Shown piece by piece: positions 49,855-59,102 of a DNA stretch of 64,000 nucleotides. Source of the DNA: JBMNGG01 sp050949705 (GTDB taxonomy: Bacteria > Bacillota > Thermosediminibacteria > Thermosediminibacterales > Tepidanaerobacteraceae); contig JBMNGG010000004.1 in NCBI GenBank assembly GCA_050949705.1, positions 62,001-126,000 of the forward strand, given 5' to 3'. Position 1 is the stretch's first letter; every line of letters starts with the position of its first letter. The position numbers and the translations under genes are program-made. The notes under the pieces are model-generated. The model was given only the letters and a program-made list of their open reading frames with translations, was not told where the DNA came from and made no database searches.

Positions 49855-50739
49855 ATGGATTATTTTTATGGAGTCATGGCGGTTATATGTATAGAAATTA
49901 TTGCTACAGTAGGTCTTTCAGTATTCACTGGTTTTACAGGCCTATTCTCCCTGGGTCATGCTGCTTTTATGGCCATAGGAGCATATACAGCTGCAATACT
50001 CACATATTTTTATGATGTTCCATTTGTATTAGCACTATTAGCGGGAATGGTGATGGCAGGACTCGTGAGCATAATATTAGGTTTTCCAACCCTTAGAGCA
50101 AGGCTTAGAGGAGATTATTTCGCTATTGCCACAGTAGGATTTGGTGAGGCCATAAGGGTCATATTGGAAAATCTTTCGATAACACAAGGAGCCCGTGGCT
50201 TACCAGGAATAAAACACTATACAACTCTACCGGTAGCGGTAATATTTGCAGTACTTATAGTATGGATTACAAAAAATTTCATTTGGTCGAAATTCGGGCG
50301 AAATGCTATAGCAGTTAGAGAAGATGCGGTAGCCGCAGAAATGGCGGGTATCGATTTATTCAAAGTTAGGATGTTATCTCTAATATATAGTGCTATGTGC
50401 GGAGGTTTGGCCGGTGGTTTGTTTGCACATTATCTTAACTTTATTCAACCAGCAATGTTTACTTCTATTCTATCAACACAGTTGACCTCAGCGGTTGTAG
50501 CCGGCGGAATGGGAAGTATAACAGGGCCGGTTTTAGCTATTACGCTGTTTATTGCAGTTCCCGAAGTTTTACGAGTAGCCAATATGTGGCGTTTGGTTGC
50601 TTATGGCTTAATTCTTGTACTTATTATGATTTTTAGGCCTTCGGGAATTTTAGGATATCACGAGCTATCCTTTGAATGGATCTGCAGTCTTTTCAAAAGA
50701 AAAACCCGGAACAAATCAGCTGGTGGAAGGGAGATATAA
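49855..50739 (+). CDS. livM: Branched-chain amino acid ABC transporter permease LivM
   Basis: A 294-residue permease. FTGFTGLFSLGHAAFMAIGAY near residue 25 and the coupling element VVAGGMGSITGPVLA near 214 are typical of LivM. It has a short charged C-terminal tail (FKRKTRNKSAGG). RBS GGGGAGGTAGG. Three bases separate it from livG. Confidence 0.95.
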   Translation: MDYFYGVMAVICIEIIATVGLSVFTGFTGLFSLGHAAFMAIGAYTAAILTYFYDVPFVLALLAGMVMAGLVSIILGFPTLRARLRGDYFAIATVGFGEAIRVILENLSITQGARGLPGIKHYTTLPVAVIFAVLIVWITKNFIWSKFGRNAIAVREDAVAAEMAGIDLFKVRMLSLIYSAMCGGLAGGLFAHYLNFIQPAMFTSILSTQLTSAVVAGGMGSITGPVLAITLFIAVPEVLRVANMWRLVAYGLILVLIMIFRPSGILGYHELSFEWICSLFKRKTRNKSAGGREI

Positions 50740-50742
50740 AGC

Positions 50743-51516
50743 ATGCCGATACTAGAATTAGATAATGTTACAAAGAGCTTCGGTGGAATTGAGGCAGTTA
50801 AGAATGTATCCTTTTCTATTGATAAGGATGAAATCATCGGGCTGATTGGTCCTAACGGTGCTGGTAAAACTACAATTTTTAATCTAATCACCGGCGTATA
50901 TAAAGTTACTGAAGGGAAAATAAAATTCCAAGGAAATGATATTACTGGGAAAGATCCCGTTTCAATAGTAAAGAGCGGTATTTCGAGGACATTCCAAAAC
51001 ATACGTTTATTTAACAAGTTAAGTGTAATCGAAAACATCAGAACGGTTCTTTATCGGGAAGCAAATTATAATCTTGGAGATGCTTTGATCAGAACGCCTA
51101 AAGTGACTAGAATAGAAAAGATGCTTTATGAGAAATCACTGGAGTATCTAGAAGTAGTTGGTCTTACCGATTATGCAAGAAATAGAGCAGACAGCCTTCC
51201 CTACGGTTTACAAAGGAAACTGGAGATTGCGCGAGCTTTAGCTTTAGACCCAAAATTACTCCTGCTTGATGAACCGGCGGCAGGAATGAATCCTGATGAG
51301 TGTATAGATTTAGTGGAGCTTATTGTAAAAATAAAAAAGGCTTATAATTTGACGATTATGTTGATTGAGCACCATATGGATGTAGTTATGGAACTTTGCC
51401 CCCGAATAATTGTAATAGATTTTGGCAGGAAGTTAATGGAAGGCTCAAAAGATGAAGTTCAAAATGATCCCAGGGTATTAAAGGCTTACTTAGGGGAGGA
51501 ATATATGGATGCTTAG
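50743..51516 (+). CDS. livG: Branched-chain amino acid ABC transporter ATPase LivG
   Basis: A 257-residue ATPase: Walker A GPNGAGKTT near 37, Q-loop RTFQNIRLF near 88, signature LPYGLQRKLEIARAL near 150 and Walker B LLLLDEPAAGMNP near 173. The signature LPYGLQRK is the LivG variant of LSGGQ. It overlaps livF by 8 bases. Confidence 0.96.
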   Translation: MPILELDNVTKSFGGIEAVKNVSFSIDKDEIIGLIGPNGAGKTTIFNLITGVYKVTEGKIKFQGNDITGKDPVSIVKSGISRTFQNIRLFNKLSVIENIRTVLYREANYNLGDALIRTPKVTRIEKMLYEKSLEYLEVVGLTDYARNRADSLPYGLQRKLEIARALALDPKLLLLDEPAAGMNPDECIDLVELIVKIKKAYNLTIMLIEHHMDVVMELCPRIIVIDFGRKLMEGSKDEVQNDPRVLKAYLGEEYMDA

Positions 51517-52225
51517 GGTTGAAAATTTGAATGTGTTTTATGGAAGAATTCATGCGTTGAAAGATGTAAATATAAAAGTTAATGAAGGAGAAATTGTTAC
51601 AATAGTCGGTGCCAACGGTGCAGGGAAATCTACGTTGATGTGGACTTTGGCAGGGGTTCTTAAAGCTAAAAGTGGCTTGATAACATATAAAGGCAAGCCC
51701 CATCCTAATACAGCTCATAATGCAGCTGCCAATGGCATAATTTTGGTCCCCGAACGACGAAGATTATATGCAAACCTGACTGTACGGGAAAATCTAATAA
51801 TGGGTGCTTTTTTAAGAAAAGATACTGAAGGGATAAAAAGAGATTTTGAATATGTTTACTCATTGTTCCCCATATTGAAAGAGAGGACATCTCAATATGC
51901 AGGAACATTAAGTGGTGGCGAGCAGCAAATGGCTGCAATCGCCAGAGGATTGATGTCAAGACCTAAAATACTGCTTTTAGATGAACCGTCATTGGGTCTG
52001 TCGCCTATATATACCGCTGAGGTATTTAGAACTATTTTGGAAATTCGGGCACAAAAAACAACAATACTTTTGGCTGAACAAAATGCAAAAAAGGCTTTGG
52101 AAATAGCCGATAAGGCATATGTTTTAGAAACCGGTCGTGTCGTGCTTTCCGGTTCAGGCAAGGAGCTTTTGGCAAATCCAGCGGTGCAAGATGCGTATTT
52201 AGGTGTGAGGCATAAAGCTATATAG
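51509..52225 (+). CDS. livF: Branched-chain amino acid ABC transporter ATPase LivF
   Basis: A 238-residue ATPase: Walker A GANGAGKST near 34, LVPERRRLYANLTVREN near 82, signature LSGGEQQMAAIARGL near 134 and Walker B ILLLDEPSLGLSP near 155. It is the last gene of the amino acid uptake operon; a hairpin follows. Confidence 0.96.
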   Translation: MLRVENLNVFYGRIHALKDVNIKVNEGEIVTIVGANGAGKSTLMWTLAGVLKAKSGLITYKGKPHPNTAHNAAANGIILVPERRRLYANLTVRENLIMGAFLRKDTEGIKRDFEYVYSLFPILKERTSQYAGTLSGGEQQMAAIARGLMSRPKILLLDEPSLGLSPIYTAEVFRTILEIRAQKTTILLAEQNAKKALEIADKAYVLETGRVVLSGSGKELLANPAVQDAYLGVRHKAI

Positions 52226-52256
52226 TATATATGAAGGTGATTATAAGTTTTAAGCC

Positions 52257-52304
52257 AAGGGGATGTTTTGATTTTATCTAAAAATGAAATCCAAGCATCC
52301 CCTT
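52257..52304 (+). terminator. Hairpin at the end of the liv operon
   Basis: AAGGGGATG (52257-52265) pairs with CATCCCCTT (52296-52304); an inner TTGATTT/AAATCCAA pairing extends it. No T run follows. Confidence 0.55.
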
Positions 52305-52336
52305 AGAAGCGCAAATACTTGTCAGAAAAGTTAATC

Positions 52337-52366
52337 TTGACACTTTATGGAGAATATTGATACAAT
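52337..52366 (+). promoter_or_regulatory. Sigma-A promoter of the nucleoside operon
   Basis: TTGACA (52337-52342), an 18-base spacer and TACAAT (52361-52366). The start point would be about 110 bases before the BMP gene. Confidence 0.7.
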
Positions 52367-52481
52367 GAGGACATCAGATGTCAGACTTTTACAGTATGGA
52401 AGGGGGCATGGTTATTTAGCAAAACACTAAGTGCCTGCTTACCTAAATGAATTTTACAAAAAATAACGGGGGGAGTTTTCA

Positions 52482-53585
52482 GTGAAAATTCGTAAGTTAC
52501 TGGTTATAAGTCTGGTAATATTATTAATGACAGGTCTTCTGGTAGGGTGCGGCCAACAGGCACAGGCACCAACGGAAGAACCAGCATCTGAAGGACAGCA
52601 GGAGGAAGCCCAAGAAAAAAAGATTAAGGTTGGTTTAGTATACGATGTGGGCGGCCGTGGAGACCTTTCCTTTAATGATAGTGCTTATGCTGGATTAAAG
52701 AGGGCTGAAGAGGATTTCGGTGTAGAAGTTATTGATTTGGAACCTTCTGGCGGTGGTGAGGACAGGGAACAGCTCTTAAGACTCTTGGCTGAAGACGGCT
52801 ATGATTTAATTTTCGGTGTAGGGTTCATGTTTACAGATCATATCGCAAAAGTTGCAGAAGAATTTCCAGATACAAAATTCGGCCTCATTGATGGTGCTGT
52901 AGATGACATTGATAGCAGCTCAAATATTTCCTGCCTGATGTTTAAAGAACATGAAGGTTCTTTCCTTGTAGGGGCAGCTGCGGCGCTAAAATCCGAAAGC
53001 GGCAAGGTGGGCTATATTGGCGGTATGAAATCACCTATTATAGAGCGGTTTGAATACGGGTACTTGGCCGGTGCCAAATATGTAAATCCAGATATAGAAA
53101 CCTTTTCTGACTATGTAGGGACTACCGGAGATGCCTTTAAAGATCCTGTAAAGGCTAAGGAATTGGCCCTTAAGCAAATAAAGGCCGGTGCAGATGTGCT
53201 TTATCATGCCTCAGGTGCTTCAGGAATAGGTATGATTGAAGCGGCAACGGCTAATGAAAAACTTTCCATTGGTGTTGATTCTGATCAGTCATTGACTGCC
53301 ACTGATGAACAAAAACCTTTCATACTAACAAGTATGATGAAGAGAGTTGATAATTCGGTATATGGGACCATCAAAGATTTTGTTGAAGGTAAGTTTGAGG
53401 GCGGGTACAGAATTTTCGGCCTGGAAGATGATGGTGTAGGTTATGCGGTAAATGAATTTAACAAGGAACTCATTTCAGACATACAAGCGAAACTGGATGA
53501 GTTGAAAGATAAGGTAATAAATGGAGAAATAAAAGTGCCCGCAGACAAAAACGAATATGAAGAATTCTTAAAGACTTTGGAGTAA
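52482..53585 (+). CDS. BMP family nucleoside-binding lipoprotein
   Basis: A 367-residue lipoprotein with lipobox LVGC (cysteine near residue 23) and a mature PnrA/BmpA-type domain: IKVGLVYDVGGRGDLSFND, FGVGFMFTD near 107, and GVDSDQ near 262. The family binds purine and pyrimidine nucleosides. It starts at GTG after CGGGGGGAG. Downstream nucleoside ABC components and salvage enzymes support a nucleoside ligand. A strong terminator separates it from the ATPase, so the binding protein is probably made in excess. Confidence 0.93.
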   Translation: MKIRKLLVISLVILLMTGLLVGCGQQAQAPTEEPASEGQQEEAQEKKIKVGLVYDVGGRGDLSFNDSAYAGLKRAEEDFGVEVIDLEPSGGGEDREQLLRLLAEDGYDLIFGVGFMFTDHIAKVAEEFPDTKFGLIDGAVDDIDSSSNISCLMFKEHEGSFLVGAAAALKSESGKVGYIGGMKSPIIERFEYGYLAGAKYVNPDIETFSDYVGTTGDAFKDPVKAKELALKQIKAGADVLYHASGASGIGMIEAATANEKLSIGVDSDQSLTATDEQKPFILTSMMKRVDNSVYGTIKDFVEGKFEGGYRIFGLEDDGVGYAVNEFNKELISDIQAKLDELKDKVINGEIKVPADKNEYEEFLKTLE

Positions 53586-53595
53586 ACAAATACTG

Positions 53596-53628
53596 CGGGG
53601 TGACTTAAAATAGTCACCCCGTTGTTAT
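53596..53628 (+). terminator. Terminator/attenuator after the BMP gene
   Basis: CGGGGTGACT (53596-53605) pairs perfectly with AGTCACCCCG (53612-53621), then TTGTTATT. Confidence 0.75.
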
Positions 53629-53776
53629 TGAGTGATACTTGATTTTAGGGAGAAGTTAATCCCATATCAATGTAAGCCTAGTCCATCTTGAATTTAACCG
53701 GGCTTTACATCTGATATGAGTAGAGATGAGGAAATATTATTAGTTGCATAAAAGGAGCCTCAAGGGAGGGGTTTTA

Positions 53777-55303
53777 TTGGAAAAAGCGGTTGTTTTAAAA
53801 AATATCACCAAACGTTTTCCCGGAGTTGTAGCAAATGACAGAATAAATCTAGAAGTACAAAAAGGAGAAATCCATGCTATTGTTGGAGAAAACGGTGCCG
53901 GTAAAAGCACGCTTATGAAGATCTTGGCAGGTCTTTATCAGCCTGACGAAGGCGAAATATTTGTTTTTGGGAAAAAAGAAGAAATATGCTCACCCAGCAA
54001 AGCTATTGAGTTAAAAATTGGTATGGTTCATCAACATTTTATGCTGGTAGACCGTTTCACCGTTTTGGAAAACATTATCCTGGGAGCTGAGAAAAAGAAA
54101 GGTTTTTTTATTGATCAAAAAGCCTGCAGGGAAACTGTAAAAAAACTTTTGGATTTATACAATTTTAAATTAGATGTGGATGCAAAGCTGGAGGATATTT
54201 CAGTAGGCCATGCCCAAAGAGTGGAAATAATGAAAGTGCTTTACAGGGGTGCGGATATTCTTGTGCTGGATGAACCTACAGCTGTGCTTGCCCCTCAGGA
54301 AGCAGAGGAACTTTTTGTAAACCTTAAAAGGTTGAAGGAAGAGGGCAAAACCATAATCTTTATCAGCCATAAACTGGATGAAGTGCTGAGCATAGCCGAC
54401 AATATAACGGTTTTGCGGCAGGGTAAGGCTGTGGGAACTGTTCCGGCAAATTCGGTGACCAAAGAGGAACTGGCGAGGATGATGATTGGCAAGCCGGTGT
54501 TGATAAAATTGGATAAAACCCCTGCTGAAAAGGGTGAAATAAAGCTATCCTTACAAGATTTGATAATTAAGGGACATGGGGGGAAAAATCTATTAAACGG
54601 TGTAACATTTAAGGTTTATGGCGGGGAGATTTACGGTATTGTGGGAGTTGAAGGCAATGGTCAGAAAGAACTGGCAGAGGTTATCATAGGCCTTCTGCAG
54701 GACTATGACGGAGATATTAAGGTTAACGGCAAGTCCACCAAGGGATTGACCATAAAACAAATAAGAGACATGGGAGTTGGCTTTATTCCTGAAGACCGCC
54801 ATCGACAAGGTTTGGTGCTGTCAATGAAAGTATGGGAAAACAGCATATTAGGTCTTCACAGGAAAGAAGAATTTAGCAAAAAAACATCCATCAACATGAA
54901 GAAAGCTGAAGAGTTTAGTTCAAACAATGTAAAGGAGTATTCAATAATGATAAGCTCAATACACCAGGCAGTTGAAAACCTTTCTGGTGGTAATCAGCAA
55001 AAGGTCATTCTAAGCCGGGAACTATCTCAAAATCCCAGTGTGGTTCTAGCGGTTCAGCCCACTCGAGGTTTGGATATCGGTGCCATGGAATTTGTTCACA
55101 GACAGCTTTTAGAGAAACGTCTGGAAGGAAAGGCGGTACTTTTAATATCGGCTGATTTGGAAGAAGTTTTATCAATTTCGGATAGAATTGGCGTAATTTT
55201 TGACGGTGAGATTGTAGCAGAGTTTACGCCAGAAGAGATAACTTTAGAAGATATTGGAGTATATATGTTAGGTGCTCATAAGAAAGTAGGTGAGAGTTCA
55301 TGA
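53777..55303 (+). CDS. Nucleoside ABC transporter ATPase (double-domain)
   Basis: A 508-residue protein with two ABC domains. Domain 1 has Walker A GENGAGKST, a divergent signature SVGHAQRVEIMK and Walker B LVLDEPTAVLAP. Domain 2 has Walker A-like GVEGNGQKEL (no GKS/T, as usual in this family), signature LSGGNQQKVILSREL and a degenerate Walker B VVLAVQPTRGLD. This asymmetry is typical of RbsA/NupA-type proteins. I start it at TTG 53777 after AGGGAGGG; an in-frame TTG at 53744 has no RBS. It overlaps the permease start by 4 bases. Confidence 0.93.
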   Translation: MEKAVVLKNITKRFPGVVANDRINLEVQKGEIHAIVGENGAGKSTLMKILAGLYQPDEGEIFVFGKKEEICSPSKAIELKIGMVHQHFMLVDRFTVLENIILGAEKKKGFFIDQKACRETVKKLLDLYNFKLDVDAKLEDISVGHAQRVEIMKVLYRGADILVLDEPTAVLAPQEAEELFVNLKRLKEEGKTIIFISHKLDEVLSIADNITVLRQGKAVGTVPANSVTKEELARMMIGKPVLIKLDKTPAEKGEIKLSLQDLIIKGHGGKNLLNGVTFKVYGGEIYGIVGVEGNGQKELAEVIIGLLQDYDGDIKVNGKSTKGLTIKQIRDMGVGFIPEDRHRQGLVLSMKVWENSILGLHRKEEFSKKTSINMKKAEEFSSNNVKEYSIMISSIHQAVENLSGGNQQKVILSRELSQNPSVVLAVQPTRGLDIGAMEFVHRQLLEKRLEGKAVLLISADLEEVLSISDRIGVIFDGEIVAEFTPEEITLEDIGVYMLGAHKKVGESS

Positions 55304-56412
55304 AAAAAGACCGTATTATCCTGGCTTTAAAGATATTGGCTCCTATTGTAGCCATAATTCTGGCTGTTTTCATAAGTTCCCTTGTTATATTAGCTATAGA
55401 CAAGGATCCTCTGCAGGTTTTTTATACTATGTTTAAATTTAGCTTCAGACGAAGTGATAGTATAGCAATTATTCTATTTAACGCTACACCTTTAATTTTC
55501 TCAGCTTTGGCGGTGTCAATAGGTTTTAGAATGGGGCTTTTTAACATCGGTATAGAAGGCCAGTATTTAATAGGAACTTTTCTGGCTGCACTGGTAGGTT
55601 TTTCAATAAAAGGCCTTCCGGCTGCTATTCACCTGCCTCTTGTTGTTTTGGCGGGAATAGCCGGGGGAATGATATGGTCTTTTATCCCAGTTATTCTTAA
55701 AATTAAGCGTGGTGTTCACGAAGTAATAAGCACAATAATGCTCAACTATGTAGCCTATTCTTTAATTCACTATTTCATAGCCGATGTTTTTAAAGACCGT
55801 CAGCAGTCAATGATTGAAGGTATGGGTAGTGTATTGGTAAGGACTCCTAAACTCGCTGTAAGTGCTAATATTCCCAAGATGCACGGATTCCTGAGCCTTT
55901 TCGGTATTCAACTGCCAAAACATGTGTATCTGAACTGGTTTTTCCCCATAAGTGTAATTCTTGCAGCTGGAATTTACTACTTGATTATGCATACACCTTT
56001 TGGTTTTGAACTTCGTGCTGTAGGTCAAAACCCTCAAGCATCTCGAATTGCAGGAATAAACCCCGAGAGGACTTATTTGAAGGGATTTTTACTTAGCGGA
56101 GCTGTTGCAGGATTAGTTGGTCTTTCGGATTTAACGGGTTATTTCTATTATATGGATTTAGATTTTCCCCAAGGTTATGGTTTTGATGGAATAGCCGTTG
56201 CGCTCATAGCCCAAAACAATCCTTTTGGAATAATTGCGTCGGCAATACTTTTCGGTTTTTTAAAGCGGGGTTCGGAAGGAATCCAGGCACTTTTAAAAGT
56301 GCCCATGGATACAATTGTAATTCTCCAATCCCTTATGATAATTTTTATAGTTGTTATTACCAAGGTTTTCAATGACTATGTGAAACGCTTGGAAAAGAAG
56401 GAGGTGGCCTAA
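55300..56412 (+). CDS. Nucleoside ABC transporter permease (first)
   Basis: A 370-residue permease with about ten membrane segments. It has ATPLIFSALAVSIGFRMGLFNIGIEGQ in the first half (residues near 63) and the family segment RAVGQNPQASRIAGI near 237. It resembles NupP/YufP of B. subtilis guanosine uptake. ATG overlaps the stop of the ATPase gene. Confidence 0.92.
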   Translation: MKKDRIILALKILAPIVAIILAVFISSLVILAIDKDPLQVFYTMFKFSFRRSDSIAIILFNATPLIFSALAVSIGFRMGLFNIGIEGQYLIGTFLAALVGFSIKGLPAAIHLPLVVLAGIAGGMIWSFIPVILKIKRGVHEVISTIMLNYVAYSLIHYFIADVFKDRQQSMIEGMGSVLVRTPKLAVSANIPKMHGFLSLFGIQLPKHVYLNWFFPISVILAAGIYYLIMHTPFGFELRAVGQNPQASRIAGINPERTYLKGFLLSGAVAGLVGLSDLTGYFYYMDLDFPQGYGFDGIAVALIAQNNPFGIIASAILFGFLKRGSEGIQALLKVPMDTIVILQSLMIIFIVVITKVFNDYVKRLEKKEVA

Positions 56413-57327
56413 ATGGTTGTAGCTGAACTTTTCGCATCAAGTCTCAGAATGGCCGTCCCTATACTGATTACTGCCATCGGTGCAGTTTTTACTGAAAGAT
56501 CGGGAATAGTAAATATCGGTCTGGAAGGAATGATGATAGTAGGATCCTTCTGGGCAAGTGTTGGAGCATATTATTACGGACCCATCATGGGATTGTTTTC
56601 TGCCATGATTGCAGGTGCATTTCTAGCTCTAATACACTCGATTATTACAGTGACTTTTCGTGTAAATCAGGTTGTAAGCGGTGTTGCACTTAACATTTTG
56701 GCTTATGGAAGTTCAAGGTTTTTATGTTTGCTCATATTCGGCAAAGCTACCACCTCCCATCATGTTTCAGGTTTTACTACAGTAGACATACCAGGATTAT
56801 CTGACATAGCTTTTTTGAAGCCTCTCCTAGCTGATATTTCTCCTATTTTGATAATGGCATTGGTCATGGTGCCTATTGCCAAGTATATTATTGATAAGAC
56901 GGTGTTTGGTCTTAGATTGCGTTCAGTGGGAGAAAATCCTTTGGCAGCAGATACTTTAGGAATAAATGTTTTTGCCCTAAGATATGCCAGTGTTGTAATA
57001 AGTGGTATGCTGGCAGGAATAGCAGGAGCATATTTGACCATGGAACATACAGGAATGTATGTGGAAGGAATGACCCAAGGTAAGGGATACATCGCTATGG
57101 CGGCAATGATATTCGGGAACTGGACGCCAACTGGCACATTCGGGGCTTCTCTACTGTTCGGTTTTGCTGAGGCTCTTAGCTTAAGGGCCGGCGAGGGAAG
57201 CATTGTTCCATACCAGTTTATAAAGATGATTCCTTATGTTCTGACATTGGCAGTCTTGACCGGTATTGTCAAAAAGTCCACACCTCCTGCAGCTAGCGGA
57301 GTACCATATGATAGAAGCTCAGGTTAA
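56413..57327 (+). CDS. Nucleoside ABC transporter permease (second)
   Basis: A 304-residue permease similar to NupQ/YufQ. Landmarks are FTERSGIVNIGLEGMMIVG near residue 27 and RSVGENPLAADTLGI near 176. The ATG directly follows the stop of the first permease; the RBS AAGGAGG lies in its end. The pair forms the heterodimeric channel. Confidence 0.92.
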   Translation: MVVAELFASSLRMAVPILITAIGAVFTERSGIVNIGLEGMMIVGSFWASVGAYYYGPIMGLFSAMIAGAFLALIHSIITVTFRVNQVVSGVALNILAYGSSRFLCLLIFGKATTSHHVSGFTTVDIPGLSDIAFLKPLLADISPILIMALVMVPIAKYIIDKTVFGLRLRSVGENPLAADTLGINVFALRYASVVISGMLAGIAGAYLTMEHTGMYVEGMTQGKGYIAMAAMIFGNWTPTGTFGASLLFGFAEALSLRAGEGSIVPYQFIKMIPYVLTLAVLTGIVKKSTPPAASGVPYDRSSG

Positions 57328-57348
57328 TAATTGAAAGGAGTCTTTAAT

Positions 57349-58542
57349 ATGAAAATTAATGTTATAAAGCTTATGTCTCCTTTACATGGGGAGGAGAAAG
57401 TTCTTAAAAGTCTACAATCCACGCTGGACTTTTTCAATGATAACTTCAAGGTGACTTATTGTTTGCCTCAAGAAACCGAGGAGCTCACTATAGTATGGGT
57501 GATGACGGGTGGCGTTGAGGGAGAGTTTAAGAAGATATATCCTTGGTTAAAAAAACCTATTTTTCTTTTGGCTGAAGATATTAACAATTCACTTCCAGCA
57601 GCACTGGAAATCTTGGCATATATACGTATGCAAGGTGAAAAAGCCTACATATTACATGGAAGCTTTGACAATATAAAAAAGGATATAGAAAGAATATATT
57701 CTTTGCAAAAGGCGGCAAATAAGATTAGTAATGCTCGGATTGCTAACATTGGCGGACCATCTGATTGGCTTATTGCAAGTCAAGTGGACTTCGGTAAAGC
57801 TCACACTCTTTGGGGTTCGACTTTTTTGTATTATCCCATGGAAGAACTGTTAAAATACATAGAGACTAGTGAACAGATAGAAAATAATGGATTTTTAACA
57901 AAAGCAACCTCCATAGAAAATGTGTCTGAAAATGTTATTAAGGAAGCTGAGAAGATTTATAATGGTATAAAGAAACTGGTTACAGAAAAAGAAATATCAG
58001 CATTTACTCTAAAATGCTTTGACCTATTAAGCATAATTTCCAACACGGGATGCCTTCCAGTAGCTCAACTTAATGATGAGGGAATTATCGCCGGATGTGA
58101 AGGGGATATGCCGGCACTTTTTACTATGTTTTTGGTGTATGCACTAACTGGAAAGCGTTCTTTTATGGCAAATCCCTCTAAAATAAATAAAGAGGATAAT
58201 ACTGTATTGTTGGCACATTGCACAGTTCCTACTTGTATAGTGGAAGAATATGCATTAAAGACTCATTTTGAGTCCGGGATAGGTGTTTCAGTAGCCGGTA
58301 AATTTAATAAAGGGCCTGTAACATTAGTTAAGATCGGTGGAAAGGCTTTGGATAAATATTATATATCTGAAGGGTTAATTGTATGTAATACTGATGATGA
58401 CAATAGATGCAGGACCCAGATAGAAGTAAAGCTAGATTACAATTTAGAAAGGCTAATGTCAGATCCCCTAGGTAATCATCAAATTGTAGTCCCCGGTCGA
58501 GTGGGAGAGATATTAAGAGAATTTATGGAATTTATGGTATAA
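57349..58542 (+). CDS. L-fucose/L-arabinose isomerase C-terminal-like protein
   Basis: A 397-residue soluble protein that resembles the fucose isomerase-type fold. The N-terminal half carries NIGGPSDWLIAS near 132; the C-terminal half has CFDLLSIISNTGCLPVAQL, GIIAGCEGDMPALFTMFL and FMANPSKI, the pattern with metal-binding Glu/Asp seen in the family. I start it at ATG 57349, 8 bases after GAAAGGAG. It sits between nucleoside transport and cytidine deaminase genes. That suggests a role in sugars released from nucleosides, but the family contains many proteins of unknown activity. Confidence 0.72.
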   Translation: MKINVIKLMSPLHGEEKVLKSLQSTLDFFNDNFKVTYCLPQETEELTIVWVMTGGVEGEFKKIYPWLKKPIFLLAEDINNSLPAALEILAYIRMQGEKAYILHGSFDNIKKDIERIYSLQKAANKISNARIANIGGPSDWLIASQVDFGKAHTLWGSTFLYYPMEELLKYIETSEQIENNGFLTKATSIENVSENVIKEAEKIYNGIKKLVTEKEISAFTLKCFDLLSIISNTGCLPVAQLNDEGIIAGCEGDMPALFTMFLVYALTGKRSFMANPSKINKEDNTVLLAHCTVPTCIVEEYALKTHFESGIGVSVAGKFNKGPVTLVKIGGKALDKYYISEGLIVCNTDDDNRCRTQIEVKLDYNLERLMSDPLGNHQIVVPGRVGEILREFMEFMV

Positions 58543-58652
58543 TTCAGGTATAGTTTCTTACTCAAAATTTGTAGATAGTGATTTTACAGTTAAGCAGCTT
58601 ATAAAACTAAGTGTTCATATATAAAATTGACTTCATGAGAGGTGATTTGCCA

Positions 58653-59045
58653 ATGTCTAAGATAAATGAAGAAGAACTAGTTGAAAAGGCTTTGTCTGCT
58701 ATGAAAAATGCTTATGTACCCTATTCAAAGTTCCCAGTAGGGGCATGTGCTATAACTGCTGATGGAAAGGAAATTACCGGCTGTAATATTGAAAATGCTT
58801 CTTATGGTCTTACAGTATGTGCAGAACGTGTTACCCTTTTTAAAGCATTTTCAGAGGGGAAAAAAGATATCATTGCTTTAGCTGTGGCAGGAGAAGTAGA
58901 GGAACCTATATCACCTTGCGGAGCCTGCCGTCAGGTTATATCGGAATTAGCACCGAAAGCTGTAGTCTATCTTTCAAATAGGGATGGTTCAAAAGTTAAA
59001 AGGATGACAGTTGAAGAGCTTTTACCCTATGGTTTTAAGCTATAG
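58653..59045 (+). CDS. cdd: Cytidine deaminase
   Basis: A 130-residue homotetrameric-type cytidine/deoxycytidine deaminase producing uridine. Zinc ligands are Cys56, Cys89 and Cys92, with the catalytic glutamate Glu58 (TVCAERV, PCGACRQ). ATG 58653 is preceded by GAGAGGTGA; a longer frame from 58611 lacks an RBS. It feeds uridine to the pyrimidine nucleoside phosphorylase downstream. Confidence 0.95.
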   Translation: MSKINEEELVEKALSAMKNAYVPYSKFPVGACAITADGKEITGCNIENASYGLTVCAERVTLFKAFSEGKKDIIALAVAGEVEEPISPCGACRQVISELAPKAVVYLSNRDGSKVKRMTVEELLPYGFKL

Positions 59046-59102
59046 CAACTTTTCATAAACTTTCGACAGCTGTACTAGATAATAGAAGGGTGTGTCAATA
59101 TT

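Noticed and set aside
52367..52481. Purine riboswitch in the leader of the nucleoside transporter
   Set aside because: The leader has only a weak GACATC/GATGTC hairpin and no recognisable purine-aptamer core.
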